Positions 1-6,299 of a stretch of DNA of 7,669 nt are shown one piece after another. A program made the position numbers and the translations under genes. Source of the DNA: an uncultured bacterium. GTDB taxonomy: Bacteria; Methylomirabilota; Methylomirabilia; Rokubacteriales; CSP1-6. The stretch lies in assembly GCA_946479205.1 (NCBI GenBank), contig CAMLFJ010000138.1:1-7669 (forward strand), given 5' to 3'. The notes below the pieces were generated by a model. It was not told the DNA's origin. It saw nothing but the letters and a program-made list of their open reading frames with translations, and made no database searches. Positions within the stretch are counted from its first letter, which is position 1, and each line of letters begins with the position of its first letter.

Positions 1-860
1 CGCATCCAGTTGATGTTGCCCCGCAGCGTGTTGATCTCGCCGTTGTGGGCGATGTACCGGTAGGGGTGCGCGAGCGGCCACGAGGGGAACGTGTTCGTGG
101 AGAACCGCTGGTGCACCAGGGCCAGCGCCGATTCCACCAGGGGATCGGTGACGTCGGGGAACATGCCCTCGATCTGGTCGGCCGAGAGCATGCCCTTGTA
201 GACGAGGGTGTTGGCGGAGAGGCTCGGCAGGTAGAAGTACTTCCGCTGGCCGATCTCGCTGTTCCGCACCGCGTGCTCCGCCCGCTTGCGGATGATGTAG
301 AGCTTGCGCTCGAAGGTGGCCCGGTCGGGCACCGCGGGCCCGCGGGCGATGAACACCTGCTCGACCACCGGCTCCACCGATCGGGCGGTGGGGCCGATCG
401 GGGAGGAGTCGGTGGGAACGGGCCGCCAGCCGAGGACGACCTGCCCCTCGTCGGTGACGAGCCGCTCCAGCACGGCCCGGCACGCGTCGCGATCGGCGGC
501 GGTGCGGGGGAGGAAGACCAGGCCCGCGCCGTAGTGACCCGGTGCGGGCAGGGTGATGCCGAGGCGGCCGCACTCGCGCTCGAGGAAGCGGTGCGGCATC
601 TGGATGAGGATCCCCGCGCCGTCGCCCGTGTTCACCTCGCAGCCGCAGGCGCCGCGGTGCAGGAGGTTCTTCAGCACCGTGAGGGCCTGGCTCACGATCG
701 CGTGGGACTTTCGCCCCTTGATGTCCACCACGAAGCCGACGCCGCAGGCGTCGTGCTCGTGAGCCGGATCGTAGAGACCCTGCGCCGGGGGCAGCCCCGG
801 GTCCGTCACCGCCGACATCTCCCCTGACAGTTCCCCTGACAGTTCATGGTCGTCCGTCAC
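1..860 (-). CDS. gltB: Glutamate synthase large subunit, N-terminal part (cut by left edge)
   Basis: This is the amidotransferase end of glutamate synthase (GOGAT), the cytoplasmic enzyme that moves the glutamine amide nitrogen to 2-oxoglutarate to give two glutamates. The 286 visible codons cover most of the class II glutamine amidotransferase domain. After a short leader comes YDPAHEHDACGVGF, whose Cys (residue 39 from the GTG start) is the expected nucleophile exposed by propeptide removal. HRGA and TGDGAG follow, and near the edge HQRFSTNTFPSW (Arg252) and YIAHNGEINTLRGNINWM (Asn273, Gly274). The Cys-Arg-Asn-Gly set and its spacing match the known GltB active site. The full protein is normally about 1,500 residues, so the FMN, Fe-S and beta-helix domains lie outside. 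The start is uncertain. GTG at 860 has a GGAGAGAG-type ribosome site at good spacing and gives a 38-residue propeptide. ATG at 818 gives 24 residues, but its GGGGAG abuts the start codon. Family assignment is near certain. Confidence 0.96.
   Translation of the reverse strand, partial: MTDDHELSGELSGEMSAVTDPGLPPAQGLYDPAHEHDACGVGFVVDIKGRKSHAIVSQALTVLKNLLHRGACGCEVNTGDGAGILIQMPHRFLERECGRLGITLPAPGHYGAGLVFLPRTAADRDACRAVLERLVTDEGQVVLGWRPVPTDSSPIGPTARSVEPVVEQVFIARGPAVPDRATFERKLYIIRKRAEHAVRNSEIGQRKYFYLPSLSANTLVYKGMLSADQIEGMFPDVTDPLVESALALVHQRFSTNTFPSWPLAHPYRYIAHNGEINTLRGNINWM
820..843. repeat. Perfect two-copy 12-bp tandem repeat at the gltB 5' end
   Basis: TCCCCTGACAGT occurs twice back to back (820-831 and 832-843). 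Read on the gltB strand, each copy carries an AGGGGA Shine-Dalgarno-like stretch. In the frame of the GTG start at 860 the repeat encodes ELSG twice, just before the internal ATG at 818. Because 12 bp is four codons, gain or loss of a copy would not shift the frame. Confidence 0.85.
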
Positions 861-1019
861 GTCTTCTCTCTCCACCCCGCGTCTTCGCCGGGGCCCCGTG
901 CGGTGTGTGCCGCGCCGCGCCTAACGTGTCCCGTGAGCCTACACGGAAGGGGATCATTAGCCAAGCGCGAAATGAAAAAACACGTCATTAGCATTGCTAA
1001 TAGTGGTAAAGTGGCGCCC
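861..1019. promoter_or_regulatory. Divergent gltB / lysR intergenic regulatory region
   Basis: About 160 bp separate the 5' ends of gltB (minus) and the LysR gene (plus). Most of it is GC-rich, but 970-1012 is a clear AT-rich island in an otherwise GC-rich window, which suits a promoter region. It contains the LysR-type box at 987-1001 and a second TCATTAGC half-site at 954-961. A short inverted repeat CCGTG-AGCCTA-CACGG also sits at 931-946. I could not pick convincing -35/-10 pairs for either gene. Confidence 0.7.
987..1001. promoter_or_regulatory. LysR-type operator (T-N11-A palindrome)
   Basis: ATTAGC-ATT-GCTAAT is a perfect 6-bp-arm inverted repeat with a 3-bp centre. T988 and A1000 form exactly the T-N11-A core that defines LysR-family binding boxes. 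It lies 19 bp upstream of the proposed LysR start and in the shared divergent region, the usual place for an LTTR to repress itself and control the opposite gene. A direct repeat of its left arm (TCATTAGC) begins at 954, 31 bp from the matching base at 985, about three helical turns. That would place a second, weaker half-site on the same DNA face. The palindrome is visible in the sequence; binding by this regulator is inferred. Confidence 0.7.
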
Positions 1020-1913
1020 GTGAACCTGGAGACGCTCAAGCTCTACTGCGACGTGGTCCGGCTCCGCAGCTTCTCGCGCGGGGCGGCCTCCAACGCGGTC
1101 TCGCAGTCCGCGGCGAGCCAGGCCATCCAGCAGCTCGAGGCCGAGCTGGACGCGGCGCTGCTCGATCGCTCGCGACGGCCGCTGCTGCCCACCGAGCAGG
1201 GCCAGGCCTTCTACGATGCCTGCCGCGCCCTGCTCCAGGGCTTCGAGAAGGCGCGCGCCGACCTGGCCGCGGCGCGCGAGCGCGTGGAAGGCACGGTGCG
1301 GGTCGCCGCGATCTACTCGGTGGGGCTGCACGACATGAGCCGCCACATGCAGCCCTTCATGTCGGACTACCCGCAGGCGCGGGTGCTGCTCGAATGCCTG
1401 CATCCCCACAAGGTGGTGGAGGCGGTGCTCAACGACGAGGCGGACCTCGGCATCCTGTCGTATCCCGCGGCCACGCGCGCGCTGGCCGTCCTGCCCTTGC
1501 GCGACGAGCCCATGGTGCTGGTCGCGCACCCGGCCCATCGCCTGGCCCGCCGGCGCTCGGTGGCCCCCGGCGACCTGCAGGGCGAGAAGTTTGTGGCCTT
1601 CGATCGCGACCTGGCGGTGCGCAAGGCGATCGACCGCGCGCTCAAGCAGCACGACGTCACGGTCGAGGTGGTCATGGAGTTCGACAACGTCGAGACGATC
1701 AAGCAGGCGATCGGCATCAACGCGGGCGTCAGCATCCTGCCGCGGCCCACCGTGCACAACGAGTCCGGGATGCGCACCCTCGCGGTGACCCCACTCGCGC
1801 TTCCCGGGCTGGTCCGGCCGGTCGGGATCATCCATCGCCGCGGCCGGCGGCTCACCCCGGTGGTGGCGCGCTTCATCGCGCAGCTCCAGAAGCCCGTCGA
1901 CGCCGCCTCGTGA
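1020..1913 (+). CDS. LysR-family transcriptional regulator
   Basis: This 297-residue protein has the usual LTTR length and plan. A winged helix-turn-helix occupies about residues 1-60 (MNLETLKLYCDVVRLRSFSR, then SQSAASQAIQQLEAELDAAL, LLDRSRRPLLPTEQG). A linker helix spans about 62-90, and a periplasmic-binding-protein-like effector domain about 90-290. I chose GTG 1020 because LTTR HTH domains begin within a few residues of the N terminus. Upstream in-frame starts (846, 972, 1011) would add non-family residues, and starts 846 and 972 would put the palindromic operator inside the gene. No strong ribosome site precedes GTG 1020, so translation may be weak or leaderless. It is divergent from gltB and 40 bp upstream of an M24 peptidase gene on the same strand. 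By position it resembles GltC of Bacillus subtilis, an LTTR that activates gltAB, but sequence alone does not establish the effector. The fold is certain; the target is inferred. Confidence 0.93.
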   Translation: MNLETLKLYCDVVRLRSFSRGAASNAVSQSAASQAIQQLEAELDAALLDRSRRPLLPTEQGQAFYDACRALLQGFEKARADLAAARERVEGTVRVAAIYSVGLHDMSRHMQPFMSDYPQARVLLECLHPHKVVEAVLNDEADLGILSYPAATRALAVLPLRDEPMVLVAHPAHRLARRRSVAPGDLQGEKFVAFDRDLAVRKAIDRALKQHDVTVEVVMEFDNVETIKQAIGINAGVSILPRPTVHNESGMRTLAVTPLALPGLVRPVGIIHRRGRRLTPVVARFIAQLQKPVDAAS

Positions 1914-1929
1914 TGCCCCTCGTGATAAC
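1906..1929. repeat. 9-bp direct repeat spanning the LysR stop codon
   Basis: CCTCGTGAT occurs at 1906-1914 and again at 1918-1926, a 12-bp period. The first copy contains the LysR stop codon TGA (1911-1913), and the second supplies another in-frame TGA (1923-1925). The result is a tandem in-frame double stop. It looks like a small local duplication. Confidence 0.6.
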
Positions 1930-1953
1930 GTAGTCCCCGAAAGGAGCCGTCGC

Positions 1954-3084
1954 ATGAGCGATTCCCCCGCGTCCCTGATCATCGCGGCCAGCGAGGCCGA
2001 CTCGAACCTCTACTACGCCTGCCGCTTCCTGGCGCCGGACTCCTTCGTCTTCCTGCAGGTGGACGGACGCAAGATCCTGCTCATGTCCGACCTCGAGGTG
2101 GATCGCGCGCGCTCCCAGGCGCGGGTGGACGAGGTCCTCTCGCTCTCCGAATGGGACGCCAAGGCCCGCCAGCGCTGGCCTCAGCCCAAGCTCACCGACA
2201 TCGTGAGCCTGTTGCTGGAGGGCTACGGGGTGAAGGCGGTCGAGGTGCCCGGCGACTTCGCGCTCGAGCTGGCCGATCGGCTGCGGGAGCGGGGGATCAC
2301 GGTGACGCCGCGGCCGAGCCCGTTCCTGCCCGAGCGGGTGGTGAAGACGCCCGACGAGGTGGCGGCCATCGAGGAGGCGCAGCGGCACACCGAGACCGCG
2401 CTGGAGGCGGCGCTCCAGATGCTGCGGGAGAGCGTGATCCGGGGCGACGAGGTGCTCTACAAGGGGAGGCCGCTCACCTCCGAGGATCTCAAGAAGACGG
2501 TCAATGTCTCCCTCATGGAGAACGACTGCATCGCCGAGCATACGATCATCGCCTGCGGCGACCAGGGCGTGGACCCCCACAACCAGGGCACCGGGGCGAT
2601 CCGGCCCAACCAGGGGATCATCTTCGACATCTTCCCCCGCTCCTCGAGGAGCCGGTACTACGCCGACATGACCCGCACGGTGGTCAAGGGCAAGGCCCCG
2701 GACGAGCTGCGCCGCCTCTACGACGCGGTGCTCGCCAGCCAGCTCCGGGGCATCGAGCTGATCCGGGACGGGGCGTCGGGCGGGGCCATCCATACCGAGG
2801 TCAACCGGACGCTCGAGAGCCGGGGCTACATGACCGGCGTCGTCAACGGACGCAACCAGGGATTCTTCCACGGTACGGGCCACGGCGTGGGCCTCGACAT
2901 CCACGAGCTGCCGCGGATCAGCCGGCTGGACTACGAGCTCAAGACCGGGCACGTCGTCACGGTGGAGCCGGGCCTCTACTACCCCGGGAAGGGGGCCGTG
3001 CGCATCGAGGACATGGTCCTGGTCGAGCCCGGAGGCTGCCGGAACCTCACCCGGTCCCCCAAGATGGAGCTGCTCGAGCTCTAG
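1954..3084 (+). CDS. M24 family metallopeptidase, Xaa-Pro aminopeptidase / prolidase type
   Basis: This 376-residue cytoplasmic protein has no signal peptide. It has a creatinase-type N-terminal domain (about 5-125) and a pita-bread M24 catalytic domain (about 135-376). All five dinuclear metal ligands are present: Asp225 (FDIFPR), Asp238 (YYADMTRT), His310 (HGTGHGVGLDIHE), Glu338 (TVEPG) and Glu352 (RIEDM). The accessory histidines His209 (DPHN) and His317 are also present. The expected role is removal of residues next to proline from short peptides; creatinase-like or other M24 specificities cannot be excluded. The stretch after the first Asp reads DIFPRSSRSRYYAD instead of the commoner DxGxxxxGYxSD, a variation I believe also occurs in some other bacterial members. 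AAAGGAG about 9 bp before the ATG fixes the start. It begins 40 bp after the LysR gene, so co-transcription is likely. A hairpin follows its stop codon. Confidence 0.93.
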   Translation: MSDSPASLIIAASEADSNLYYACRFLAPDSFVFLQVDGRKILLMSDLEVDRARSQARVDEVLSLSEWDAKARQRWPQPKLTDIVSLLLEGYGVKAVEVPGDFALELADRLRERGITVTPRPSPFLPERVVKTPDEVAAIEEAQRHTETALEAALQMLRESVIRGDEVLYKGRPLTSEDLKKTVNVSLMENDCIAEHTIIACGDQGVDPHNQGTGAIRPNQGIIFDIFPRSSRSRYYADMTRTVVKGKAPDELRRLYDAVLASQLRGIELIRDGASGGAIHTEVNRTLESRGYMTGVVNGRNQGFFHGTGHGVGLDIHELPRISRLDYELKTGHVVTVEPGLYYPGKGAVRIEDMVLVEPGGCRNLTRSPKMELLEL

Positions 3085-3088
3085 TCCC

Positions 3089-3109
3089 GGCCACGCCCCG
3101 GGGCGGGCC
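3089..3109 (+). terminator. GC-rich 3' hairpin after the M24 peptidase gene
   Basis: Five bases after the TAG stop (3082-3084), GGCC-A-CGCC / CCGG / GGCG-GGCC folds into an 8-bp all-GC stem with one bulged A and a CCGG tetraloop. There is no following T-run, so this is not a classical intrinsic terminator. It could be a U-less terminator or an mRNA 3'-end stabiliser. Confidence 0.4.
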
Positions 3110-3149
3110 TCCTGGCGCCACTGGTCTGCCGGTCCGACCGAAGTCAACC

Positions 3150-3178
3150 TTGCTTCTATTCAGACGTTTGGGTAGCAT
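3150..3178 (+). promoter_or_regulatory. Candidate sigma70-type promoter for korAB
   Basis: TTGCTT (3150-3155) and TAGCAT (3173-3178) are separated by exactly 17 bp and lie in the only AT-rich patch of the M24-korA gap. They match the consensus at 3 of 6 (TTGACA) and 4 of 6 (TATAAT) positions. Transcription would begin near 3185, leaving a leader of about 110 nt. A perfect 11-bp palindrome CGGTC-C-GACCG (3130-3140) sits ten bases upstream of the -35 box and could be an activator site. The match is modest and the host's sigma-factor preference is unknown. Confidence 0.4.
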
Positions 3179-3252
3179 GACCTAGGAGTGTCGCGCGTCT
3201 GATCGTTGTCCCCAAGACTCAGGGTGACCAGAGCCACTCCGCCTGGAATCTG

Positions 3253-3280
3253 CCGTTGATAGGGGCCCGCCCCTGGACGG
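3253..3280 (+). promoter_or_regulatory. Leader hairpin abutting the korA ribosome binding site
   Basis: AGGGGC (3261-3266) and GCCCCT (3269-3274) form an inner stem, and CCGT (3253-3256) pairs with ACGG (3277-3280) as an outer stem. The structure ends one base before the AAAGGA Shine-Dalgarno sequence (3281-3286) of korA. Its position suggests an effect on ribosome access or mRNA stability. No known riboswitch class is recognisable. Confidence 0.4.
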
Positions 3281-3295
3281 AAAGGATATGGACCG

Positions 3296-5167
3296 ATGAG
3301 TGACAGCGTCACCACGACACCGGCGGCCAAGAAGCCCCGCCGCACCCTCACGCGCGCCGTGATCCGCTTCGCGGGGGATTCGGGCGACGGCATGCAGGTG
3401 ACGGGGGAGCAGTTCACGACCGAGGCGGCCTGGGCCGGCAACGACATCTCGACGCTGCCCAATTTCCCGGCCGAGATCCGCGCTCCCGCCGGAACGCTGT
3501 TCGGGGTGTCGAGCTTCCAGCTCCAGTTCGGCAGCCAGCGCGTCTATACCCCGGGCGATCAGCTCGACGCCCTCGTCGTGATGAACCCGGCCGCCTTCAA
3601 GGTGCACCTGGCCGACCTGAAGCCGGGCGGCATCCTGATCGTGAACCCCTCCGCCTTCGACAAGCGGAACCTCGACAAGGCCGGCTACGCCAGCAACCCG
3701 CTCGAGGATCCCAACCTGGGCGAGAAGTACCGCCTGCACCTCGTCGACATGGAGGGTCTCACCAAGAAGGCGCTCGAGGACATGCCGCTGAACGCCAAGG
3801 AGAAGGATCGCTGCAAGAACTTCTTCGCGCTCGGCCTCGTGTCGTGGGTCTACACCCGCCCGCTGGATCCGACCCTGGACGCGATCAAGAAGCGCTTCGC
3901 CAAGCGGCCCGAGTTCGTCGAGGCCAACATCCGCGCGCTCAAGGCGGGCCACGCCTTCGGCGAGACCGCGGAGATGTTCGCCGAGCACTACGGCGTCGAG
4001 GCGGCGGAGATGCCGCCCGGGACGTACCGCAGCATGACCGGTAACCGCGCGCTCGCGTGGGGCCTGCTCGCCGCCGCGGAACGCACCCAGATCCCGGTGG
4101 TGTTCGGGGCCTACCCGATCACGCCCGCGAGCGACATCCTGCACGAGCTGGCGCTGCACAAGCGCTTCCGCGTGCGCACCTTCCAGGCCGAGGACGAGAT
4201 CGCGGCGGCCACCGCGGCGATCGGCGCGTCCTTCGGCGGCTGCATCGGGGTCACCGCCTCGAGCGGCCCGGGCATCGCGCTCAAGGGCGAGGCCATCGGC
4301 CTGGCGGTCACCGCGGAGCTGCCGCTCGTGATCTTCAACATCCAGCGCGGAGGGCCGAGCACGGGTCTCCCGACCAAGACCGAGCAGGCGGACCTGATGC
4401 AGGCCCTCTACGGACGCAACAGCGAATCGCCGGTGGTGGTGATCGCCCCGTCCACCCCGGGGGACTGCTTCTACATCGCCTACGAGGCGGTGCGGCTGGC
4501 CATCAAGTACATGGTGCCGGTCATGGTGCTCTCGGACGGCTACCTCGCCAACGGCTCGGAGCCGTGGCTGATTCCGGATATCAAGACGATGCCCGACATC
4601 CCGGTCGCCTTCCGCACCGAGAAGGAAGGGTTCTTCCCGTACCTGCGCGACGAGGCCACGCTCGCGCGGCCCTGGGTCCGTCCGGGCACGCCGGGTCTCG
4701 AGCACCGGATCGGCGGCCTCGAGAAGCAGGACGTGACCGGCAACATCTCCTACGAGCCGGACAACCACGACCACATGGTCCGGACGCGCGCGGAGAAGGT
4801 GCGCCGCGTGGCCCAGGAGATCCCGCCCACCACGATCAACGGCCTCCCCGAGGGCGACGTGCTGGTGGTCGGCTGGGGCGGAACGTACGGCGCCATCACC
4901 GCCGCGGTGGAGGAGGCGCAGACCGAGGGCAAGTCGGTGGCCGCGGTGCACCTGCGCTACCTGAACCCGCTGCCGCCCGACCTCGGGCACATCCTCCGGC
5001 AGTACCGCCGGGTGCTCGTGCCGGAGATCAACAGCGGGCAGCTCGTCCGGGTCCTCCGAGCGGAGTACCTCGTAGACGCGGTGGGCTTCAACCGCGTGCG
5101 CGGCCTGCCGCTCGCGAGCCAGGAAATCTACGAAGCCATCAACCAACTGCTGGAGGTCAAGCGGTGA
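3296..5167 (+). CDS. korA: 2-oxoglutarate:ferredoxin oxidoreductase, alpha subunit (gamma-alpha fusion)
   Basis: With KorB this forms the CoA- and thiamine diphosphate-dependent enzyme that oxidises 2-oxoglutarate to succinyl-CoA, passing electrons to ferredoxin, or runs in reverse in reductive carboxylation. The 623 residues show the fused layout of two-subunit enzymes. The gamma domain is at about 18-215 (VIRFAGDSGDGMQVTGEQF; TLPNFPAEIRAPAGT). The alpha pyrimidine-binding domain is at about 245-430, with YPITPAS (273-279, Thr276), SSGPG (322-326) and QRGGPSTGLPTKTEQADL (350-367, Arg351). The C-terminal transketolase-like domain (about 515-615) includes VGWGGTYGAI. The length is close to that of mycobacterial KorA. 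AAAGGA nine bases before the ATG supports the start. It overlaps korB by four bases. Paralogues acting on pyruvate or other 2-oxoacids share this fold, but the overall wording and partner fit the 2-oxoglutarate type. It probably reads from the promoter proposed at 3150-3178. Confidence 0.95.
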   Translation: MSDSVTTTPAAKKPRRTLTRAVIRFAGDSGDGMQVTGEQFTTEAAWAGNDISTLPNFPAEIRAPAGTLFGVSSFQLQFGSQRVYTPGDQLDALVVMNPAAFKVHLADLKPGGILIVNPSAFDKRNLDKAGYASNPLEDPNLGEKYRLHLVDMEGLTKKALEDMPLNAKEKDRCKNFFALGLVSWVYTRPLDPTLDAIKKRFAKRPEFVEANIRALKAGHAFGETAEMFAEHYGVEAAEMPPGTYRSMTGNRALAWGLLAAAERTQIPVVFGAYPITPASDILHELALHKRFRVRTFQAEDEIAAATAAIGASFGGCIGVTASSGPGIALKGEAIGLAVTAELPLVIFNIQRGGPSTGLPTKTEQADLMQALYGRNSESPVVVIAPSTPGDCFYIAYEAVRLAIKYMVPVMVLSDGYLANGSEPWLIPDIKTMPDIPVAFRTEKEGFFPYLRDEATLARPWVRPGTPGLEHRIGGLEKQDVTGNISYEPDNHDHMVRTRAEKVRRVAQEIPPTTINGLPEGDVLVVGWGGTYGAITAAVEEAQTEGKSVAAVHLRYLNPLPPDLGHILRQYRRVLVPEINSGQLVRVLRAEYLVDAVGFNRVRGLPLASQEIYEAINQLLEVKR

Positions 5168-6195
5168 GCTCTGTCACGGGAGTGCCGGGCGCGACCCCGA
5201 AGTACACCAAGAAGGATTTCGAGTCCGACCAGGACGTGCGGTGGTGCCCCGGCTGCGGGGACTACGCGATCCTGAGCGCGGTGCAGAAGATGATGCCCGA
5301 TCTGGGCATCCCCAAGGAAGACATCGTGTTCATCTCCGGGATCGGCTGCTCGAGCCGGTTCCCGTACTACATGAACACGTACGGCTTCCACACCATCCAC
5401 GGCCGGGCCCCCGCGGTCGCCACCGGGCTCAAGCTGGCTCGGCCGGAGCTGAAGATCTTCGTCGTCACGGGTGACGGTGACGGGCTCAGCATCGGCGGCA
5501 ACCACCTGCTGCACGTGCTGCGGCGGAACGTGGACCTGACGATCCTGTTGTTCAACAACAAGATCTACGGTCTCACCAAGGGGCAGTACTCGCCGACCAG
5601 CGAGCTGGGCAAGGTGACCAAGTCCACCCCGGTCGGCTCGGCGGACCGGCCGCTCAGCCCGTGCGCGTTCGCGCTGGCCGCGGGAGCCACCTTCGTGGCC
5701 CGGACGGTGGATCGCAACATCGCCCACATGGAGGAGACGCTCAAGCGCGCGTCCGCCCACAAGGGCGCGGCCTTCGTGGAGATCCTCCAGAACTGCAACG
5801 TGTACAACGACATGGCCTGGGGCGTGCTCTACGACCGCGAGTCGAAGGTGCTGCACGAACTGCGCCTCCAGCACGGCAAGCCGCTGGTCTTCGGTCCAGC
5901 CGACGATCGCCGCGGGCTCGTGCTCGAAGGGGTCAAGCCGAAGGTGGTCAAGGTGAAAGATGTCCCGGAGAGCTCGCTGTGGGTGCACGACGAGACCGAC
6001 GGCGGCACCGCGCTGGTGCTGGCGCAGCTCGCGTCCCCGGAGTATCCGATCCCGGTCGGGGTGCTCGCCAGCCGGCCCGGCGACACCACCTACGAAGAGA
6101 TCCTGATCCAGCAGGAGCAGAAGGCGGTATCCGACCGCGGTCCCGGCGACATCGCCAAGCTCCTGATGTCGGGCGACACCTGGAAGATCGGCTGA
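5164..6195 (+). CDS. korB: 2-oxoglutarate:ferredoxin oxidoreductase, beta subunit
   Basis: This 343-residue subunit binds thiamine diphosphate and the single [4Fe-4S] cluster. Four cysteines stand where cluster ligands are known in two-subunit archaeal enzymes: Cys28 and Cys31 (RWCPGCGDYAIL), Cys62 (GIGCSSRFPYY) and Cys211 (QNCNVYNDMAW). The thiamine/Mg motif is VTGDGDGLSIGGNH (101-114) with FNNKIYGLTKGQYSPTS (130-146). The C-terminal region after about 215 is the usual beta-subunit tail. The start is GTG at 5164, sharing GTGA with the korA stop. GGAGG at 5152-5156, seven bases upstream inside korA, supports it and implies translational coupling and equal subunit output. No ferredoxin-like delta subunit or ferredoxin gene lies next to it, so the pair is the compact, often oxygen-tolerant type and uses a ferredoxin encoded elsewhere. 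An intrinsic terminator follows. Confidence 0.96.
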   Translation: MSSVTGVPGATPKYTKKDFESDQDVRWCPGCGDYAILSAVQKMMPDLGIPKEDIVFISGIGCSSRFPYYMNTYGFHTIHGRAPAVATGLKLARPELKIFVVTGDGDGLSIGGNHLLHVLRRNVDLTILLFNNKIYGLTKGQYSPTSELGKVTKSTPVGSADRPLSPCAFALAAGATFVARTVDRNIAHMEETLKRASAHKGAAFVEILQNCNVYNDMAWGVLYDRESKVLHELRLQHGKPLVFGPADDRRGLVLEGVKPKVVKVKDVPESSLWVHDETDGGTALVLAQLASPEYPIPVGVLASRPGDTTYEEILIQQEQKAVSDRGPGDIAKLLMSGDTWKIG

Positions 6196-6245
6196 GCCCA
6201 GGCCGACCCAGGGGGCTCCCACCGGGCCTCGTGACCGTTCGTAGA

Positions 6246-6280
6246 TCGCCGGCCCTCATCATGGGGGCCGGTGGTATTTT
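6246..6280 (+). terminator. Rho-independent terminator after korB
   Basis: CCGGCCC (6249-6255) pairs perfectly with GGGCCGG (6265-6271) around a 9-nt loop. The loop can close further because CAT faces ATG, and wobble pairs extend the base of the stem. The stem is followed by GTGGTATTTT, giving a T-run at 6275-6280. It lies 50 bp after the korB stop and should end the korAB transcript. Confidence 0.8.
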
Positions 6281-6299
6281 GTCAGCCTGAGACGCCCCC

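Noticed and set aside
45..827. 260-codon open frame on the plus strand opposite gltB
   Set aside because: Its product has no recognisable fold and is rich in Gly, Ala, Arg and Val; it is the antisense shadow of gltB, whose minus-strand reading gives clear amidotransferase motifs.
846..1019. N-terminal extension of the LysR gene to ATG 846, ATG 972 or GTG 1011
   Set aside because: The added residues are not part of any LTTR, the 846 start overlaps gltB, and starts 846 and 972 would bury the palindromic operator in coding sequence.
1913..1933. Mini-ORF MPLVIT overlapping the LysR stop as TGATG
   Set aside because: No ribosome binding site and only six codons; most likely chance.
957..1982. 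341-codon minus-strand frame opposite the LysR gene
   Set aside because: Low-complexity Gly/Arg/His/Leu-rich translation with no domain; typical antisense open frame of high-GC DNA.
1873..3185. Long open frames in other phases across the M24 peptidase (minus 1873-3147; plus 2151-3185)
   Set aside because: The 1954-3084 frame carries every M24 metal ligand; the others are compositionally biased shadows.
3288..3299. Three-codon upstream ORF (ATG GAC CGA TGA) overlapping the korA ATG
   Set aside because: Its ATG lies one base from the Shine-Dalgarno sequence, too close to be used, whereas korA ATG 3296 has nine-base spacing.
3182..5146. 654-codon minus-strand frame opposite korA
   Set aside because: Striking length, but the translation is His/Arg/Gly/Val-rich with no motif, as expected from the complement of GC-rich codons.
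4057..5163. Upstream extension of the korB frame through korA
   Set aside because: The extension is a +1 shadow of korA; family similarity begins only after GTG 5164, which has its own GGAGG.
5128..6222. 364-codon minus-strand frame opposite korB
   Set aside because: No recognisable domain; antisense shadow.
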